Source of the DNA: Bacteroidales bacterium | Lineage (GTDB): Bacteria; Bacteroidota; Bacteroidia; Bacteroidales; UBA3824 | Assembly: GCA_017645985.1 (NCBI GenBank) | Contig: JAGCNK010000034.1 | Span: 1 to 31,594 of the forward strand | Direction of reading: 5' to 3' | Length of the DNA: 31,594 nt | Shown here: positions 22,343 to 30,674 of the stretch, piece after piece | Numbering within the stretch: position 1 is the first letter of the stretch | Layout: each line of letters begins with the position of its first letter | Notes under the pieces: generated by a model | Databases searched by the model: none | Told to the model about the DNA's origin: nothing | What the model saw: the letters and a program-made list of their open reading frames with translations, nothing else | Position numbers and translations under genes: made by a program

Positions 22343-24822
22343 TAGTCTAACTCCGCCACGGTGATTCCCGCTCCGCCAAGTTCTATCTTTTCGTCGTGAC
22401 AGCGGCTTACAATGTCTTGTGTGGCAAGGTAGTCGCGGATAAGGCTGCGGAGTGCGCCTGTGCCAGTGCCGTGGAGTATGCGGATTTCGTGCTTGCCGGT
22501 GGCGAGGGCGTCGTCGAGATGTTTGGCCACTTTCTCCAAAGCTTCGTCGCCACGCAGACCGCGGACGTCCAATCCGAACAGGAATCCGCCCGACTTTTTC
22601 TCGCTTTCGATGTTGACACGTATTTGCGGCACAGCCTTTTTCTCCTCCTTTTTCTTGGCGGCAGGTTTAAGGCGTGAAATTTTCACAAAAGTCTGCATGT
22701 GACCCATCTGCACGAGTGCGGTGCTGTCTTTGATTTCCATAATCTCAAACACTTGTTCGCCGTCGTCGAGATGCACCCTGTCGCCGGGTTTCAGCACCAC
22801 GGGAGCGGGTTTGGGAGCGGCAGCCTCTTTCTCGGCTTTCTCCTGACGTTTCTTAGCACGGCGTTCGGCACGTTCCTGTTGCTTTTGGCGCAGACGTTCT
22901 ATTTTGTCGTCGAGAGCTTGTTGCTCCTCTTCCAACTGCGTGTTGATCTGTTCTTTGGCTTGCTCAAAGTCGCGGCGTATCTCTCGGGTTTTGAGTTTTT
23001 CTGCCTCGGCACGCTTGATGTCGTGTATAGTGTTTTCTATCAGCTTGTTGGCGTTTTTGAGAATCTCGTCGGCTTGCAGTTTGGCTGCTTTGAGTATGTT
23101 TTTGCGCTCGTTGAGGGTGAACTCGGTCTGTTCGGTGTACTGCTGCTGCTGGCGAGCAAGGTTTTTCTCACGGTTCTCGGCATTTTCGAGAGTGATTTTC
23201 AAACGGCGGCGGTCTTCTTCAAGTTCTTGGATGCGGCGTTCGTAGTCGATATGGTCGCGACCGGCTATCTGTTCCGCCTTTTGGAGAATCTCGCGGCTGA
23301 GTCCCATCTTCTTGGCCATCTCAAATGCAAACGAGTTGCCTGTCTTGCCTGTTTCCATCTGAAAGAGCGGTTTCATACAGGTGTTGTCGTAGAGCATTGC
23401 GCCGTTTACAATGCCCTCGGTGTCGGTGGCAAAGTTTTTAAGATTGGTGTAATGCGTTGTGATTACGCCCTTTACGTGGCGTTGGTTGAGCTTTTCCAAA
23501 ACAGCTTCGGCTATCGCTCCGCCAAGGATAGGCTCGGTGCCTGTTCCAAATTCGTCGATGAATATCAGCGAGTTGCGTCCTGCACGGTCGATAAAGGTCT
23601 TCATATTTTTAAGGTGTCCGCTGTATGTGCTCAGGTCGTTTTCAATTGACTGTTCGTCGCCAATGTCGATAAAAATGTCGTTGAAGATACCCATAGTGCT
23701 GTTGGGACTTATCGGCGTAAGCAGTCCGCATTGGTGCATATACTGTATCAGAGCGGTGGTTTTGAGGCAGACCGATTTGCCGCCAGCGTTCGGACCAGAA
23801 ATCATAATAATTCTCTGGCGCTCATTGAGTTCGATATTCAGCGGAACAACCTTTCTTCCCTCGGCTTTGAGAGTTTTTTCCAATATCGGATGACGTGCCA
23901 CACGCATATCAATCAGCGGTTTGTCGCTAAGAATCGGCAGGTCGGCGTTGGTGTCGATAGCCATCTTGGCCTTGGCACGTGCAAGGTCGAGACTTCCGAG
24001 CACCGCGCTCGCATTCAGCAGGTCGGGAATGTGCGGACGTATCTTGTCGGATACTGAAGTGAGTATCTTTATGATTTCTCGCTTTTCGGCAAATTCAAGT
24101 TCGCGCACGGCGTTGTTGAGTTCCACGCTTTCGATGGGCTCAATAAACGAGGTCTTTCCTGAGGCGGATTCGTCGGCAACGATTCCTGAAATTTTGCGCT
24201 TGCTGCCGCTCTTGACCGGTATCAGCAGTTTGCCGTCGCGTATGTTGATTTCGGCGTCGGCCTCTGTCCATCCCTGCGCCTTGGCGTTGCGCAGCAGACG
24301 GTTTACCACGTTTGAAATCGACGCCGCCTTCACCTTTATCTCGTTGCGGATGTGGCGCAGTTCGGGCGAGGCGTTGTCGCTGATTTCGCCTGTCTCGGTC
24401 ATTATGGCGTTGATGGCCTGTGTAATCTCCTGATTTACAAATATATCCTGGCACTGTGCGCGCAGATACGGGTACTGGCTCTCCTCCGTATGGCGGAAAA
24501 ACTGAATAATACCACGGAGTGTGTCGGTACAACGCTTTAAATCAAACAGTTCCTGCGCTGTCAGGTATGTGTTTTCGATAGTGATTTTTTTCAGACCGGC
24601 GCGAAGGTCGTAATAGTTGGTCTGCGGAAACTCCTTGGCAAGCATAATGATGTTTTTGAACTCAAATGCTTGGTTAAGGCTTGTGGCTATGGAGTCGAAA
24701 TTGCTCGAAAACTCCATCTCGTCCACCAGATTGCGTCCTAAATCACAAATACACAGATTTTTGAGGGTTTCGCGTATTTTGTAGAATCCTGTCTTGGATT
24801 CAAAGTTTTTCGGATAGATCAT
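22339..24822 (-). CDS. mutS2: Endonuclease MutS2 (ribosome-associated quality control / DNA processing)
   Basis: This 827-residue protein has the MutS2 layout: clamp and lever domains without the mismatch-recognition domain I, an ABC-type ATPase with Walker A GPNAGGKS (K349) and Walker B LIFIDEFGTGTEP, the signature region STYSGHLKNM, a coiled coil of about 140 residues (roughly 520-660, Glu/Gln/Arg-rich), a basic KOW-like segment (KPGDRVHLDDGEQVFEIMEI) and a C-terminal Smr domain (LDVRGLRGDEA near 748-758 and HGTGTGALR). MutS2 has been linked to suppression of recombination and to ribosome collision rescue; which role applies here cannot be told. The start ATG overlaps the stop of the upstream membrane-protein gene by 4 nt (ATGA), so translation is coupled. 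Confidence 0.93.
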   Translation of the reverse strand: MIYPKNFESKTGFYKIRETLKNLCICDLGRNLVDEMEFSSNFDSIATSLNQAFEFKNIIMLAKEFPQTNYYDLRAGLKKITIENTYLTAQELFDLKRCTDTLRGIIQFFRHTEESQYPYLRAQCQDIFVNQEITQAINAIMTETGEISDNASPELRHIRNEIKVKAASISNVVNRLLRNAKAQGWTEADAEINIRDGKLLIPVKSGSKRKISGIVADESASGKTSFIEPIESVELNNAVRELEFAEKREIIKILTSVSDKIRPHIPDLLNASAVLGSLDLARAKAKMAIDTNADLPILSDKPLIDMRVARHPILEKTLKAEGRKVVPLNIELNERQRIIMISGPNAGGKSVCLKTTALIQYMHQCGLLTPISPNSTMGIFNDIFIDIGDEQSIENDLSTYSGHLKNMKTFIDRAGRNSLIFIDEFGTGTEPILGGAIAEAVLEKLNQRHVKGVITTHYTNLKNFATDTEGIVNGAMLYDNTCMKPLFQMETGKTGNSFAFEMAKKMGLSREILQKAEQIAGRDHIDYERRIQELEEDRRRLKITLENAENREKNLARQQQQYTEQTEFTLNERKNILKAAKLQADEILKNANKLIENTIHDIKRAEAEKLKTREIRRDFEQAKEQINTQLEEEQQALDDKIERLRQKQQERAERRAKKRQEKAEKEAAAPKPAPVVLKPGDRVHLDDGEQVFEIMEIKDSTALVQMGHMQTFVKISRLKPAAKKKEEKKAVPQIRVNIESEKKSGGFLFGLDVRGLRGDEALEKVAKHLDDALATGKHEIRILHGTGTGALRSLIRDYLATQDIVSRCHDEKIELGGAGITVAELDY

Positions 24823-25304
24823 TTCTCTTGTTCGGTTTGCGTGCTCTGACCGTCGTCGTCAGGTCTTTGAGGTTTCTCCTCGTTGTCTGCCTTGTTTTTA
24901 GCGGTAGCTTCTTTTGCCTTCTTGTCGGTTTTCGGCTTGGGCGGCTCGTGGTAAACGAGTGTTTTCTGAGTGCCTATAAAGCATCTGCCCCGCGATTCTG
25001 ATACGTCTTCCACATCCAGATAGTGGTTTACTATCAGCGAGTATCTTTCGGCAAGCTCTTTGGGCAGCTTGTTTTGTTTCAGTTCATTTTTGTATTTGTT
25101 GATGCGGCTGAGTTCCTCGTAACGCTCATATTTTATGAGAAACTTGCGCGATTCGAGCAGCAGACCCGCAATCTCTCTGTCGTTTCTGTATTTGTCCACA
25201 ATCCTGGCCACGAGCATAATTATCACAGCGATGATGACAATCGCCACTATCACTCCTATAGCGCCGCCAAATCCTTTGAAAAATCCTGTAAGTATGTTTT
25301 CCAT
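24819..25304 (-). CDS. Single-span membrane protein with GFGG motif, copy B (161 aa)
   Basis: This 161-residue protein has a short N-terminus ENILTGFFKGFGGAIG followed by a single hydrophobic segment (about residues 17-34), a Lys/Arg-rich charged region forming likely helices (about 36-100, with RKFLIKYERYEEL and KLPKELAERYS), and a low-complexity Lys/Glu/Pro/Gln tail (about 117-161). It shares the GFGG-G-V-VA start, the membrane segment and the LPKEL block with the protein at 25399-25710, so the two are paralogues in tandem. The start ATG 25304 was chosen because the conserved part begins there; an upstream open extension to 25385 has no conserved content. It overlaps mutS2 by 4 nt, coupling the two. 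Function unknown; a cytoplasm-facing membrane anchor is inferred. Confidence 0.7.
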   Translation of the reverse strand: MENILTGFFKGFGGAIGVIVAIVIIAVIIMLVARIVDKYRNDREIAGLLLESRKFLIKYERYEELSRINKYKNELKQNKLPKELAERYSLIVNHYLDVEDVSESRGRCFIGTQKTLVYHEPPKPKTDKKAKEATAKNKADNEEKPQRPDDDGQSTQTEQEK

Positions 25305-25337
25305 AGTCAAAAAATTATATCTATATATATAAAGGTG

Positions 25338-25364
25338 TGTTTCCTGTTGCAAAACGGAAACAGG
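25338..25364 (-). other. Small hairpin between the two GFGG membrane-protein genes
   Basis: Two nested inverted repeats compete here: TGTTTCC (25338-25344) with GGAAACA (25356-25362), and CCTGTT (25343-25348) with AACAGG (25359-25364). There is no U-run, so it may be a weak attenuator or mRNA-processing site rather than a terminator. The call is low confidence. Confidence 0.25.
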
Positions 25365-25398
25365 CGGTCCTATGTTGCGGCGCAATATTGTTTTTGCG

Positions 25399-25710
25399 TT
25401 ATGCTTCGGCGTGCTTTTTTAAAAATTCCTTAAGATACTTCGCGCTGTATCTGAGCGAGAGTTCCTTAGGCATCTCGTTGCGTTTCAGTTTTTCGAGAAA
25501 GCGGTCGATTTCTATGATCTCGTCAAATTTTTCGAGAGTTATCAGCACCGTGCGGTATTGGAGTATCAGTTTGGGCATCTTGCGCATAGCCCGGTGCCTC
25601 TTGATAAAGAGCTTGATGACATACCAGCCTGCCATACACACGCCCAATGCGACCAATACGCCGAGCGTGCCGCCAAATCCGGTTAAAAAACCGGCGGATA
25701 ATTCATTCAT
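25399..25710 (-). CDS. Single-span membrane protein with GFGG motif, copy A (103 aa)
   Basis: This 103-residue protein begins NELSAGFLTGFGGTLGVLVALGV, i.e. a GFGG motif leading straight into one hydrophobic segment (about residues 14-32), then a charged helical region (RAMRKMPKLILQYRTVLITLEKFDEIIEIDRFLEKL at about 40-75) with the block KRNEMPKELSLRYS in the middle of the C-terminal half. The matching block KQNKLPKELAERYS in the 161-aa neighbour shows that they are paralogues; this copy lacks the long polar tail. The start ATG 25710 follows a TATCTTTG promoter box at 25758-25765. It is the first gene of the operon that ends with mutS2. Function unknown. Confidence 0.7.
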   Translation of the reverse strand: MNELSAGFLTGFGGTLGVLVALGVCMAGWYVIKLFIKRHRAMRKMPKLILQYRTVLITLEKFDEIIEIDRFLEKLKRNEMPKELSLRYSAKYLKEFLKKHAEA

Positions 25711-25757
25711 AATTTCAGTTTTTCCTTTTAATAATGTGTCTTGATGTTTGAGTGTGG

Positions 25758-25791
25758 CAAAGATATAAAAAATTTTTTTATCATATGTCAA
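25758..25791 (-). promoter_or_regulatory. Promoter for the GFGG protein pair/mutS2 operon
   Basis: The minus strand reads TATCTTTG (25765-25758), an exact TAnnTTTG match 48 nt before the ATG at 25710. A TTG (25791-25789) lies 23 nt upstream, slightly farther than the usual 19-21. Confidence 0.42.
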
Positions 25792-25931
25792 AAAAATCAC
25801 CAATAATAAATAATTGTTAAATCTTAGATAATTTTTGTTATAGCTCTATAATTATAACGCTGATTATTAGTCTGTTAATAAGGTAGCCGATAAAATTCCT
25901 CCTAAAAATAAAAATAATTCGGCGAAAAAGG

Positions 25932-25961
25932 TTGTTTGAATATGAAAAAAATGTACCTTTG
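25932..25961 (+). promoter_or_regulatory. Promoter of the str-S10 ribosomal protein operon
   Basis: TTG (25932-25934), a 19-nt spacer and TACCTTTG (25954-25961) match the Bacteroidota consensus in full. Transcription would begin about 30 nt before the rpsL ATG at 25996, which also excludes the in-frame ATG at 25936 as the start. Confidence 0.72.
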
Positions 25962-25995
25962 CGCTCTGAAATATATTAAATTTAAAGATAAGAAT

Positions 25996-26373
25996 ATGCC
26001 TACAATTCAACAGTTAGTAAGAAAAGGAAGAAAGGCCATTACTTCAAAAAGTAAGTCTCCGGCATTAGATTCTTGTCCTCAGCGCAGGGGCGTATGCACT
26101 CGTGTTTACACCACGACCCCCAAGAAACCTAACTCGGCAATGCGCAAAGTTGCCCGTGTAAGGCTCACCAACCAGAAAGAGGTGAACGCATACATTCCCG
26201 GTGAAGGACACAATCTTCAGGAGCACTCTATCGTAATGGTAAGAGGCGGTCGTGTAAAAGACCTCCCCGGTGTACGCTACCACATCATCCGTGGAACACT
26301 CGATACAGCAGGTGTAGCAAACCGTGGACAGCAAAGGTCTAAATACGGCGCAAAACGTCCTAAGAAAAAGTAA
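25996..26373 (+). CDS. rpsL: Small ribosomal subunit protein uS12
   Basis: This 125-residue protein is uS12, part of the decoding centre of the 30S subunit. The motifs are MPTIQQLVRKGRK, the TTPKKPNSAMRK loop and RGGRVKDLPGVRYH; the Lys residues that control streptomycin response (in TPKKPN and GGRVKDLP) are the wild-type sensitive form. The C-terminal tail RSKYGAKRPKKK is standard. ATG 25996 is used since the promoter's -7 box lies at 25954-25961, inside the longer open frame beginning at 25936. First gene of the operon; rpsG begins 21 nt later. Confidence 0.97.
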   Translation: MPTIQQLVRKGRKAITSKSKSPALDSCPQRRGVCTRVYTTTPKKPNSAMRKVARVRLTNQKEVNAYIPGEGHNLQEHSIVMVRGGRVKDLPGVRYHIIRGTLDTAGVANRGQQRSKYGAKRPKKK

Positions 26374-26394
26374 TTCAACAATCGGAGTAAAGCA

Positions 26395-26871
26395 ATGAGA
26401 AAATCAACACCCAAAAAAAGACAGATTCTTGCCGATCCCGTGTACGGCGACGTACTCGTTACTCGTTTTGTAAACGATATGATGGTTGACGGTAAGAAGA
26501 GTATCGCTTTCAAGATTTTTTACAAAGCGATGGAACTCGTCGGCGAAAAAACCAAAGAAACCGGCAAGACTCCCACCGAAGTTTGGAAAAAAGCGATGGA
26601 AAACATCACTCCCGATGTAGAAGTTAAGAGCCGCAGAGTAGGCGGTGCCACATTCCAGGTACCTACCGAAATCCGTCCCGACCGTAAAGAATCTATCGGT
26701 ATCAAAAACCTGATTCTCTACGCACGTCAGCGCTCAGGACACTCTATGGCTGAAAAACTTGCAGCAGAGATTGTTGCAGCCTACAACGAAGAGGGTGGCG
26801 CTTTCAAGAAGAAAGAGGATACACACCGTATGGCAGAAGCCAACAAGGCTTTCGCATTTTTCAGATTCTAA
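26395..26871 (+). CDS. rpsG: Small ribosomal subunit protein uS7
   Basis: This 158-residue protein is uS7, which nucleates assembly of the 30S head by binding the 3' domain of 16S rRNA. Visible blocks are RKSTPKKRQILADPVYGD, VNDMMVDGKKSIAFKIFY, VEVKSRRVGGATFQVP and the MAEKLAAEI helix, followed by THRMAEANKAFAFFRF. The length is usual for the family. The gene lies in the canonical position between rpsL and fusA, with 30 nt before fusA, and shares the highly biased codon use of the operon. Confidence 0.97.
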   Translation: MRKSTPKKRQILADPVYGDVLVTRFVNDMMVDGKKSIAFKIFYKAMELVGEKTKETGKTPTEVWKKAMENITPDVEVKSRRVGGATFQVPTEIRPDRKESIGIKNLILYARQRSGHSMAEKLAAEIVAAYNEEGGAFKKKEDTHRMAEANKAFAFFRF

Positions 26872-26901
26872 CGCATTTAAACTATCAGAGGCACGTCTAA
26901 A

Positions 26902-29019
26902 ATGAACAACGAACTAGTAAATACAAGAAACATCGGAATTATGGCCCATATCGACGCCGGTAAGACAACTACTACCGAGCGCATATTGTTCTATGCCGGT
27001 GTTACCCACAAGATGGGCGAAGTTCACGACGGCGCTGCCACTATGGATTGGATGTCGCAGGAGAAGGAGAGAGGCATCACTATCACCTCCGCCGCTATTA
27101 CCGCACATTGGAACTACAACGGTATCAACCACACTATCAACATTATAGATACTCCCGGTCACGTAGACTTTACCGTAGAGGTAGAACGCTCGCTCCGAGT
27201 GCTCGATGGTGCTGTGGCTGTGTTCTGCGGTGTGGGCGGTGTAGAGCCTCAGTCAGAAACCGTATGGCACCAGGCCGACAGGTACAACGTTCCGAGAATC
27301 GCCTTCGTCAACAAAATGGACCGTATAGGCGCAGACTTCTACTCGGTAGTTTCCGAAATCGAAGAAAAACTCGGCGCAAACCCTGTTCCCGTGCAGATTC
27401 CCATCGGCAGCGAAGACAAGTTCACCGGTATCGTCGACCTCATTGAGATGTCGGCATACGTATGGAACAGCGACGAACTCGGCACAACCTTCACAAAGAC
27501 CGAAATTCCCGCCGACCTTGCCGAAACAGCCGCAGAATGGCGCGAGAAAATGCTCGAGACCATAGCCGAATACGACAACTCCCTCCTCGAGAAGTATCTT
27601 GAAGACAGCGCGTCGATTACCGACCAGGAAATCAAAACCGCTGTACGCAACGCAACAGTGTCGCTAAAAATCGTACCCGTGCTCTGCGGCTCATCGCTCA
27701 GAAACAAAGGAGTACAGAAGCTTCTCGACGCTATTGCCGCTTATTTGCCAAGCCCTATAGACATAGGCGCAATCAAGGGAACCGACCCTGACAATTCCGA
27801 CAAGGAACTCACACGCAATCCCGACAACAAGGAGCCATTCTCGGCCCTCGCTTTCAAGATCGCAGTAGACCCCTTCGTTGGACGCCTCGTCTACATCAGA
27901 GTTTACTCGGGAACATTCAAAGCCGGCGACACCTTATATAATGTACGCACCGGCAAACGCGAAAGAATATCGAACCTCTACCGTATGTACGCCAACAAGC
28001 AGACAGCCATCGAAAGCGTAGAAGCAGGCGACATCTGCGGCGCGGTAGGATTCAAGGACATCCGCACAGGCGACTCGCTAGCCGACCAGAAACATCCCAT
28101 CGTGTTTGAATCAATCGAGTTCCCCGACCCCGTGATCGGAGTGGCAATAGAGCCCAAAACCCAAGCAGACCTTGACAAATTGGATCTCGCGCTCACAAAG
28201 CTCGCCGAAGAAGACCCCACATTCAAAGTGAACGTCGACAGCGAGACAGGACAGACAATCATCAGCGGAATGGGCGAGCTTCACCTCGACATCCTCGTAG
28301 ACCGTCTCAAACGTGAGTACAAAATCGAGATCACCCAGGGACAGCCCCAGGTAACCTACAAGGAGAAAATCCTCTCTACGGTAGAGCACCACGAAGTGTT
28401 CAAGAAGCAGACCGGCGGAAAAGGCAAGTTTGCCGACATCATCGTAAGGATATCACCCTCCGAAGAAGGCGAGACAGGACTCAAGTTCATCAACAGCATC
28501 AAAGGCGGCGTAATCCCCAAAGAGTACATCCCCGCCATCCAGAAAGGATTCGAAGAGGCAATGAACAACGGACCCCTGGCCAATTTCAAACTGCAAAGTC
28601 TTACCGTCGAACTTATCGACGGCGCATACCACAGCGTGGACTCAGACGCTGTGTCGTTCGAAATCGCAGCCAAGCAAGCATTCAAGGCAGCAGCCGAACA
28701 GGCAAAAGCGAAACTGCTAGAACCGGTAATGGAGTTGACAGTAGACACACCCGAAGAATACATGGGTGACGTAATCGCCGACATCAACAAGCGCCGCGGA
28801 CAAGTAGTAAGCACTGATTCAAAAGCAAAAATGAAAATTATCAAATCCTTAGTGCCATTGGCCGAGACATTCGGATACGTGACCGTTTTGCGCACGCTCA
28901 CATCCGGCAGGGCAATATCGTCGATGCAGTTCCACAATTACGACGAAGTACCCGCCAACATCGCCCAAGACATTATCGACAAGGTAAAAGGTAAAATTAC
29001 ATTTATTGATCAATTATAA
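26902..29019 (+). CDS. fusA: Translation elongation factor G
   Basis: This 705-residue GTPase drives ribosomal translocation and, with ribosome recycling factor, subunit release. The G domain has AHIDAGKTTTTE (P-loop), RGITITSAA (switch I), DTPGHVDF and NKMDRIGAD; the domain II barrel and domains III-V follow, with GMGELHLDI and the C-terminal SGRAISSMQFHNYDEVP typical of EF-G. Length is normal. Bacteroidota often hold extra EF-G paralogues; its place in the str operon marks this one as the housekeeping copy. rpsJ follows after 10 nt with no tuf between. Confidence 0.96.
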   Translation: MNNELVNTRNIGIMAHIDAGKTTTTERILFYAGVTHKMGEVHDGAATMDWMSQEKERGITITSAAITAHWNYNGINHTINIIDTPGHVDFTVEVERSLRVLDGAVAVFCGVGGVEPQSETVWHQADRYNVPRIAFVNKMDRIGADFYSVVSEIEEKLGANPVPVQIPIGSEDKFTGIVDLIEMSAYVWNSDELGTTFTKTEIPADLAETAAEWREKMLETIAEYDNSLLEKYLEDSASITDQEIKTAVRNATVSLKIVPVLCGSSLRNKGVQKLLDAIAAYLPSPIDIGAIKGTDPDNSDKELTRNPDNKEPFSALAFKIAVDPFVGRLVYIRVYSGTFKAGDTLYNVRTGKRERISNLYRMYANKQTAIESVEAGDICGAVGFKDIRTGDSLADQKHPIVFESIEFPDPVIGVAIEPKTQADLDKLDLALTKLAEEDPTFKVNVDSETGQTIISGMGELHLDILVDRLKREYKIEITQGQPQVTYKEKILSTVEHHEVFKKQTGGKGKFADIIVRISPSEEGETGLKFINSIKGGVIPKEYIPAIQKGFEEAMNNGPLANFKLQSLTVELIDGAYHSVDSDAVSFEIAAKQAFKAAAEQAKAKLLEPVMELTVDTPEEYMGDVIADINKRRGQVVSTDSKAKMKIIKSLVPLAETFGYVTVLRTLTSGRAISSMQFHNYDEVPANIAQDIIDKVKGKITFIDQL

Positions 29020-29029
29020 TTAAAGCATT

Positions 29030-29335
29030 ATGAGTCAAAAGATTCGTATCAAATTAAAATCTTACGATCATAATTTGGTTGACAACTCGGCTGAAAAAAT
29101 CGTAAAGACCGTGAAAAGCACCGGCGCGGTAGTAAGCGGCCCTATTCCGCTTCCCACCCACAAGAGAATCTTTACGGTAAACCGCTCTACATTCGTTAAC
29201 AAGAAATCGAGAGAGCAGTTTCAGCTTTCGTCGTTCAAAAGACTGATCGACATCTACAGCTCCACCCCCAAGACCATCGACGCGCTTATGAAGCTCGAAC
29301 TTCCCAGCGGCGTGGCAGTAGAAATCAAGGTTTGA
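29030..29335 (+). CDS. rpsJ: Small ribosomal subunit protein uS10
   Basis: This 101-residue protein is uS10, a component of the 30S head and, in many bacteria, of transcription antitermination complexes with NusB. Features are SQKIRIKLKSYDHNLVDNSAEKIV, GPIPLPTHKRIFTVNRS and the KSREQFQLSSFKRLID block, all diagnostic. It directly follows fusA, linking the str and S10 gene sets. Confidence 0.97.
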   Translation: MSQKIRIKLKSYDHNLVDNSAEKIVKTVKSTGAVVSGPIPLPTHKRIFTVNRSTFVNKKSREQFQLSSFKRLIDIYSSTPKTIDALMKLELPSGVAVEIKV

Positions 29336-29353
29336 TAATTTGAAATAAGAAAC

Positions 29354-29411
29354 AAAACATTAACATTTACCAATACCGGCAGAGCCCGGCAAGTAAACAA
29401 AAACATTAACA
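29354..29411 (+). repeat. Direct 12-bp repeat between rpsJ and rplC
   Basis: The 12-mer AAAACATTAACA occurs at 29354-29365 and 29400-29411 in the 78-nt gap between rpsJ and rplC, the largest gap in the operon. Between the copies is a short CCGG..CCGG hairpin (around 29376-29389). The second copy immediately precedes the rplC ATG at 29414, so it could be part of its translation start or a regulatory leader. Confidence 0.5.
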
Positions 29412-29413
29412 CA

Positions 29414-30031
29414 ATGTCAGGAATTATAGGAAAGAAAGTCGGAATGACCTCAGTATTTACCGAAGACGGAACAAACGTACCGGTAACAGTGATAGAAGCA
29501 GGTCCCTGCGTAGTATCGCAGATCAAAACCGTTGAGACAGACGGCTACAACGCTATCCAGTTGGCATTCGACGACAAGAAAGAAAAGAGCTCTACAAAAC
29601 CCGAGATAGAGCGCTTCAAGAAAATCGGCACTACTCCGAAACGCAAAATCGCCGAATTCAAAAACATCGAGCAAGAAGTAAAGCTCGGCGACGTAATAAC
29701 TGTTGAATCGTTAGCAGACGACACACTAATCAATGTAACCGGTATTTCCAAAGGTAAAGGATACCAGGGCGTAGTAAAACGCCACCACTTCGGCGGCGTA
29801 GGCGGTACAACCCACGGCCAGCACAACAGGCTCCGTGCCCCCGGTTCTCTCGGCGCATCATCGTTCCCCTCTAAAGTGTTCAAGGGAATGCGCATGGCAG
29901 GACGCACAGGTAACGACACCGTAAAGGTTCGCAACCTCAAAATCGTTAAAATCATCGCCGAACACAACCTCGTATTGGTTAAGGGAGCTGTTCCCGGACC
30001 CAAAGGATCATACTTAAAATTGGAAAACTAA
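29414..30031 (+). CDS. rplC: Large ribosomal subunit protein uL3
   Basis: This 205-residue protein is uL3, which binds near the peptidyl-transferase centre and starts 50S assembly. Its motifs are GIIGKKVGMTSVFTEDG, SKGKGYQGVVKRHHF, GTTHGQHNRLRAPGSLG and RTGNDTVKVRNLKIVKI; the Gln/Asn in GQHN is at the methylation-prone loop. Length is standard. The stop TAA overlaps the rplD ATG by one base, so translation is coupled. Confidence 0.97.
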   Translation: MSGIIGKKVGMTSVFTEDGTNVPVTVIEAGPCVVSQIKTVETDGYNAIQLAFDDKKEKSSTKPEIERFKKIGTTPKRKIAEFKNIEQEVKLGDVITVESLADDTLINVTGISKGKGYQGVVKRHHFGGVGGTTHGQHNRLRAPGSLGASSFPSKVFKGMRMAGRTGNDTVKVRNLKIVKIIAEHNLVLVKGAVPGPKGSYLKLEN

Positions 30032-30660
30032 TGGAAATATCAGTATTTAACATCGAAGGAAAGGACACCGGCAAGAAAGTACAGCTCGACGACTCAATCT
30101 TCGCCGTTGAACCCAAAGACCACGCCATGTATCTCGACGTAAAGAGAATCTTGGCCGACAGAAGACAGGGCACAGCCAAAGCCAAAGAAAGAAGCGAAAT
30201 GTCGGGATCTACCCGCAAGCTCAAGAAACAGAAAGGCACCGGCGGCGCACGCTCGGGTGATATCAACTCGCCCGTAATGGTAGGCGGAGCACGCTGCTTC
30301 GGCCCCCGTCCGCGCGACTACTCCTTCAAGCTCAACAAGAAGCTGATCGCCCTCGCGCGCAAATCTGCCCTCACCTACAAAGCAAAAGACGCACAAATCA
30401 TAGTATTGGAAGACTTCACTTTCGACACCCCCAAGACCAAGCAATTCGTTGATTTGAAAAATAAATTGAATATCAGCGATAAAAAATCGCTTTTGGTTTT
30501 GCAGAATGAAAATAAGAATATATATTTGTCGTCGAGAAATTTAGACAGGTCAGAAGTAACAACTGCCAATAAATTAAATACTTACGATATACTCAACGCA
30601 CAGTCGTTGGTGTTGACCGAAGGCGCAGTTGAAGTTTTGAACACGATTTTCAACAAATAA
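30031..30660 (+). CDS. rplD: Large ribosomal subunit protein uL4
   Basis: This 209-residue protein is uL4, an exit-tunnel protein which in some bacteria also represses its own operon. The extended loop holds KLKKQKGTGGARSGDINSPV and VGGARCFGPRPRDYSFKLNKK, and the rest forms the globular part. Codon use changes inside the gene: up to about 30440 it uses the biased set of the operon, while the last ~70 codons are much richer in A/T and in TTG, AAT and AAA codons. The reading frame and protein match remain normal to the end. Confidence 0.95.
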   Translation: MEISVFNIEGKDTGKKVQLDDSIFAVEPKDHAMYLDVKRILADRRQGTAKAKERSEMSGSTRKLKKQKGTGGARSGDINSPVMVGGARCFGPRPRDYSFKLNKKLIALARKSALTYKAKDAQIIVLEDFTFDTPKTKQFVDLKNKLNISDKKSLLVLQNENKNIYLSSRNLDRSEVTTANKLNTYDILNAQSLVLTEGAVEVLNTIFNK

Positions 30661-30674
30661 GACACGAAAAAAAA

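Larger units (their letters stand above)
25711..25995. other. Divergent intergenic region between the mutS2 and str operons
   Basis: About 285 nt of A/T-rich sequence without a credible gene. It holds a promoter for each direction (25758-25791 minus; 25932-25961 plus) and, between them, an inverted repeat GTTATA (25837-25842) / TATAAC (25853-25858) with a 10-nt loop. The repeat is A/T-rich and might be an operator, but may equally be a chance palindrome. Confidence 0.5.

Noticed and set aside
22699..23649. A 316-codon open frame on the plus strand opposite mutS2
   Set aside because: The Phe/Leu-rich translation is the mirror of the charged coiled-coil codons of mutS2; no start signal or family.
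25936..25995. Upstream ATG at 25936 for rpsL
   Set aside because: It lies ahead of the predicted transcript start; the promoter's -7 box falls inside it.
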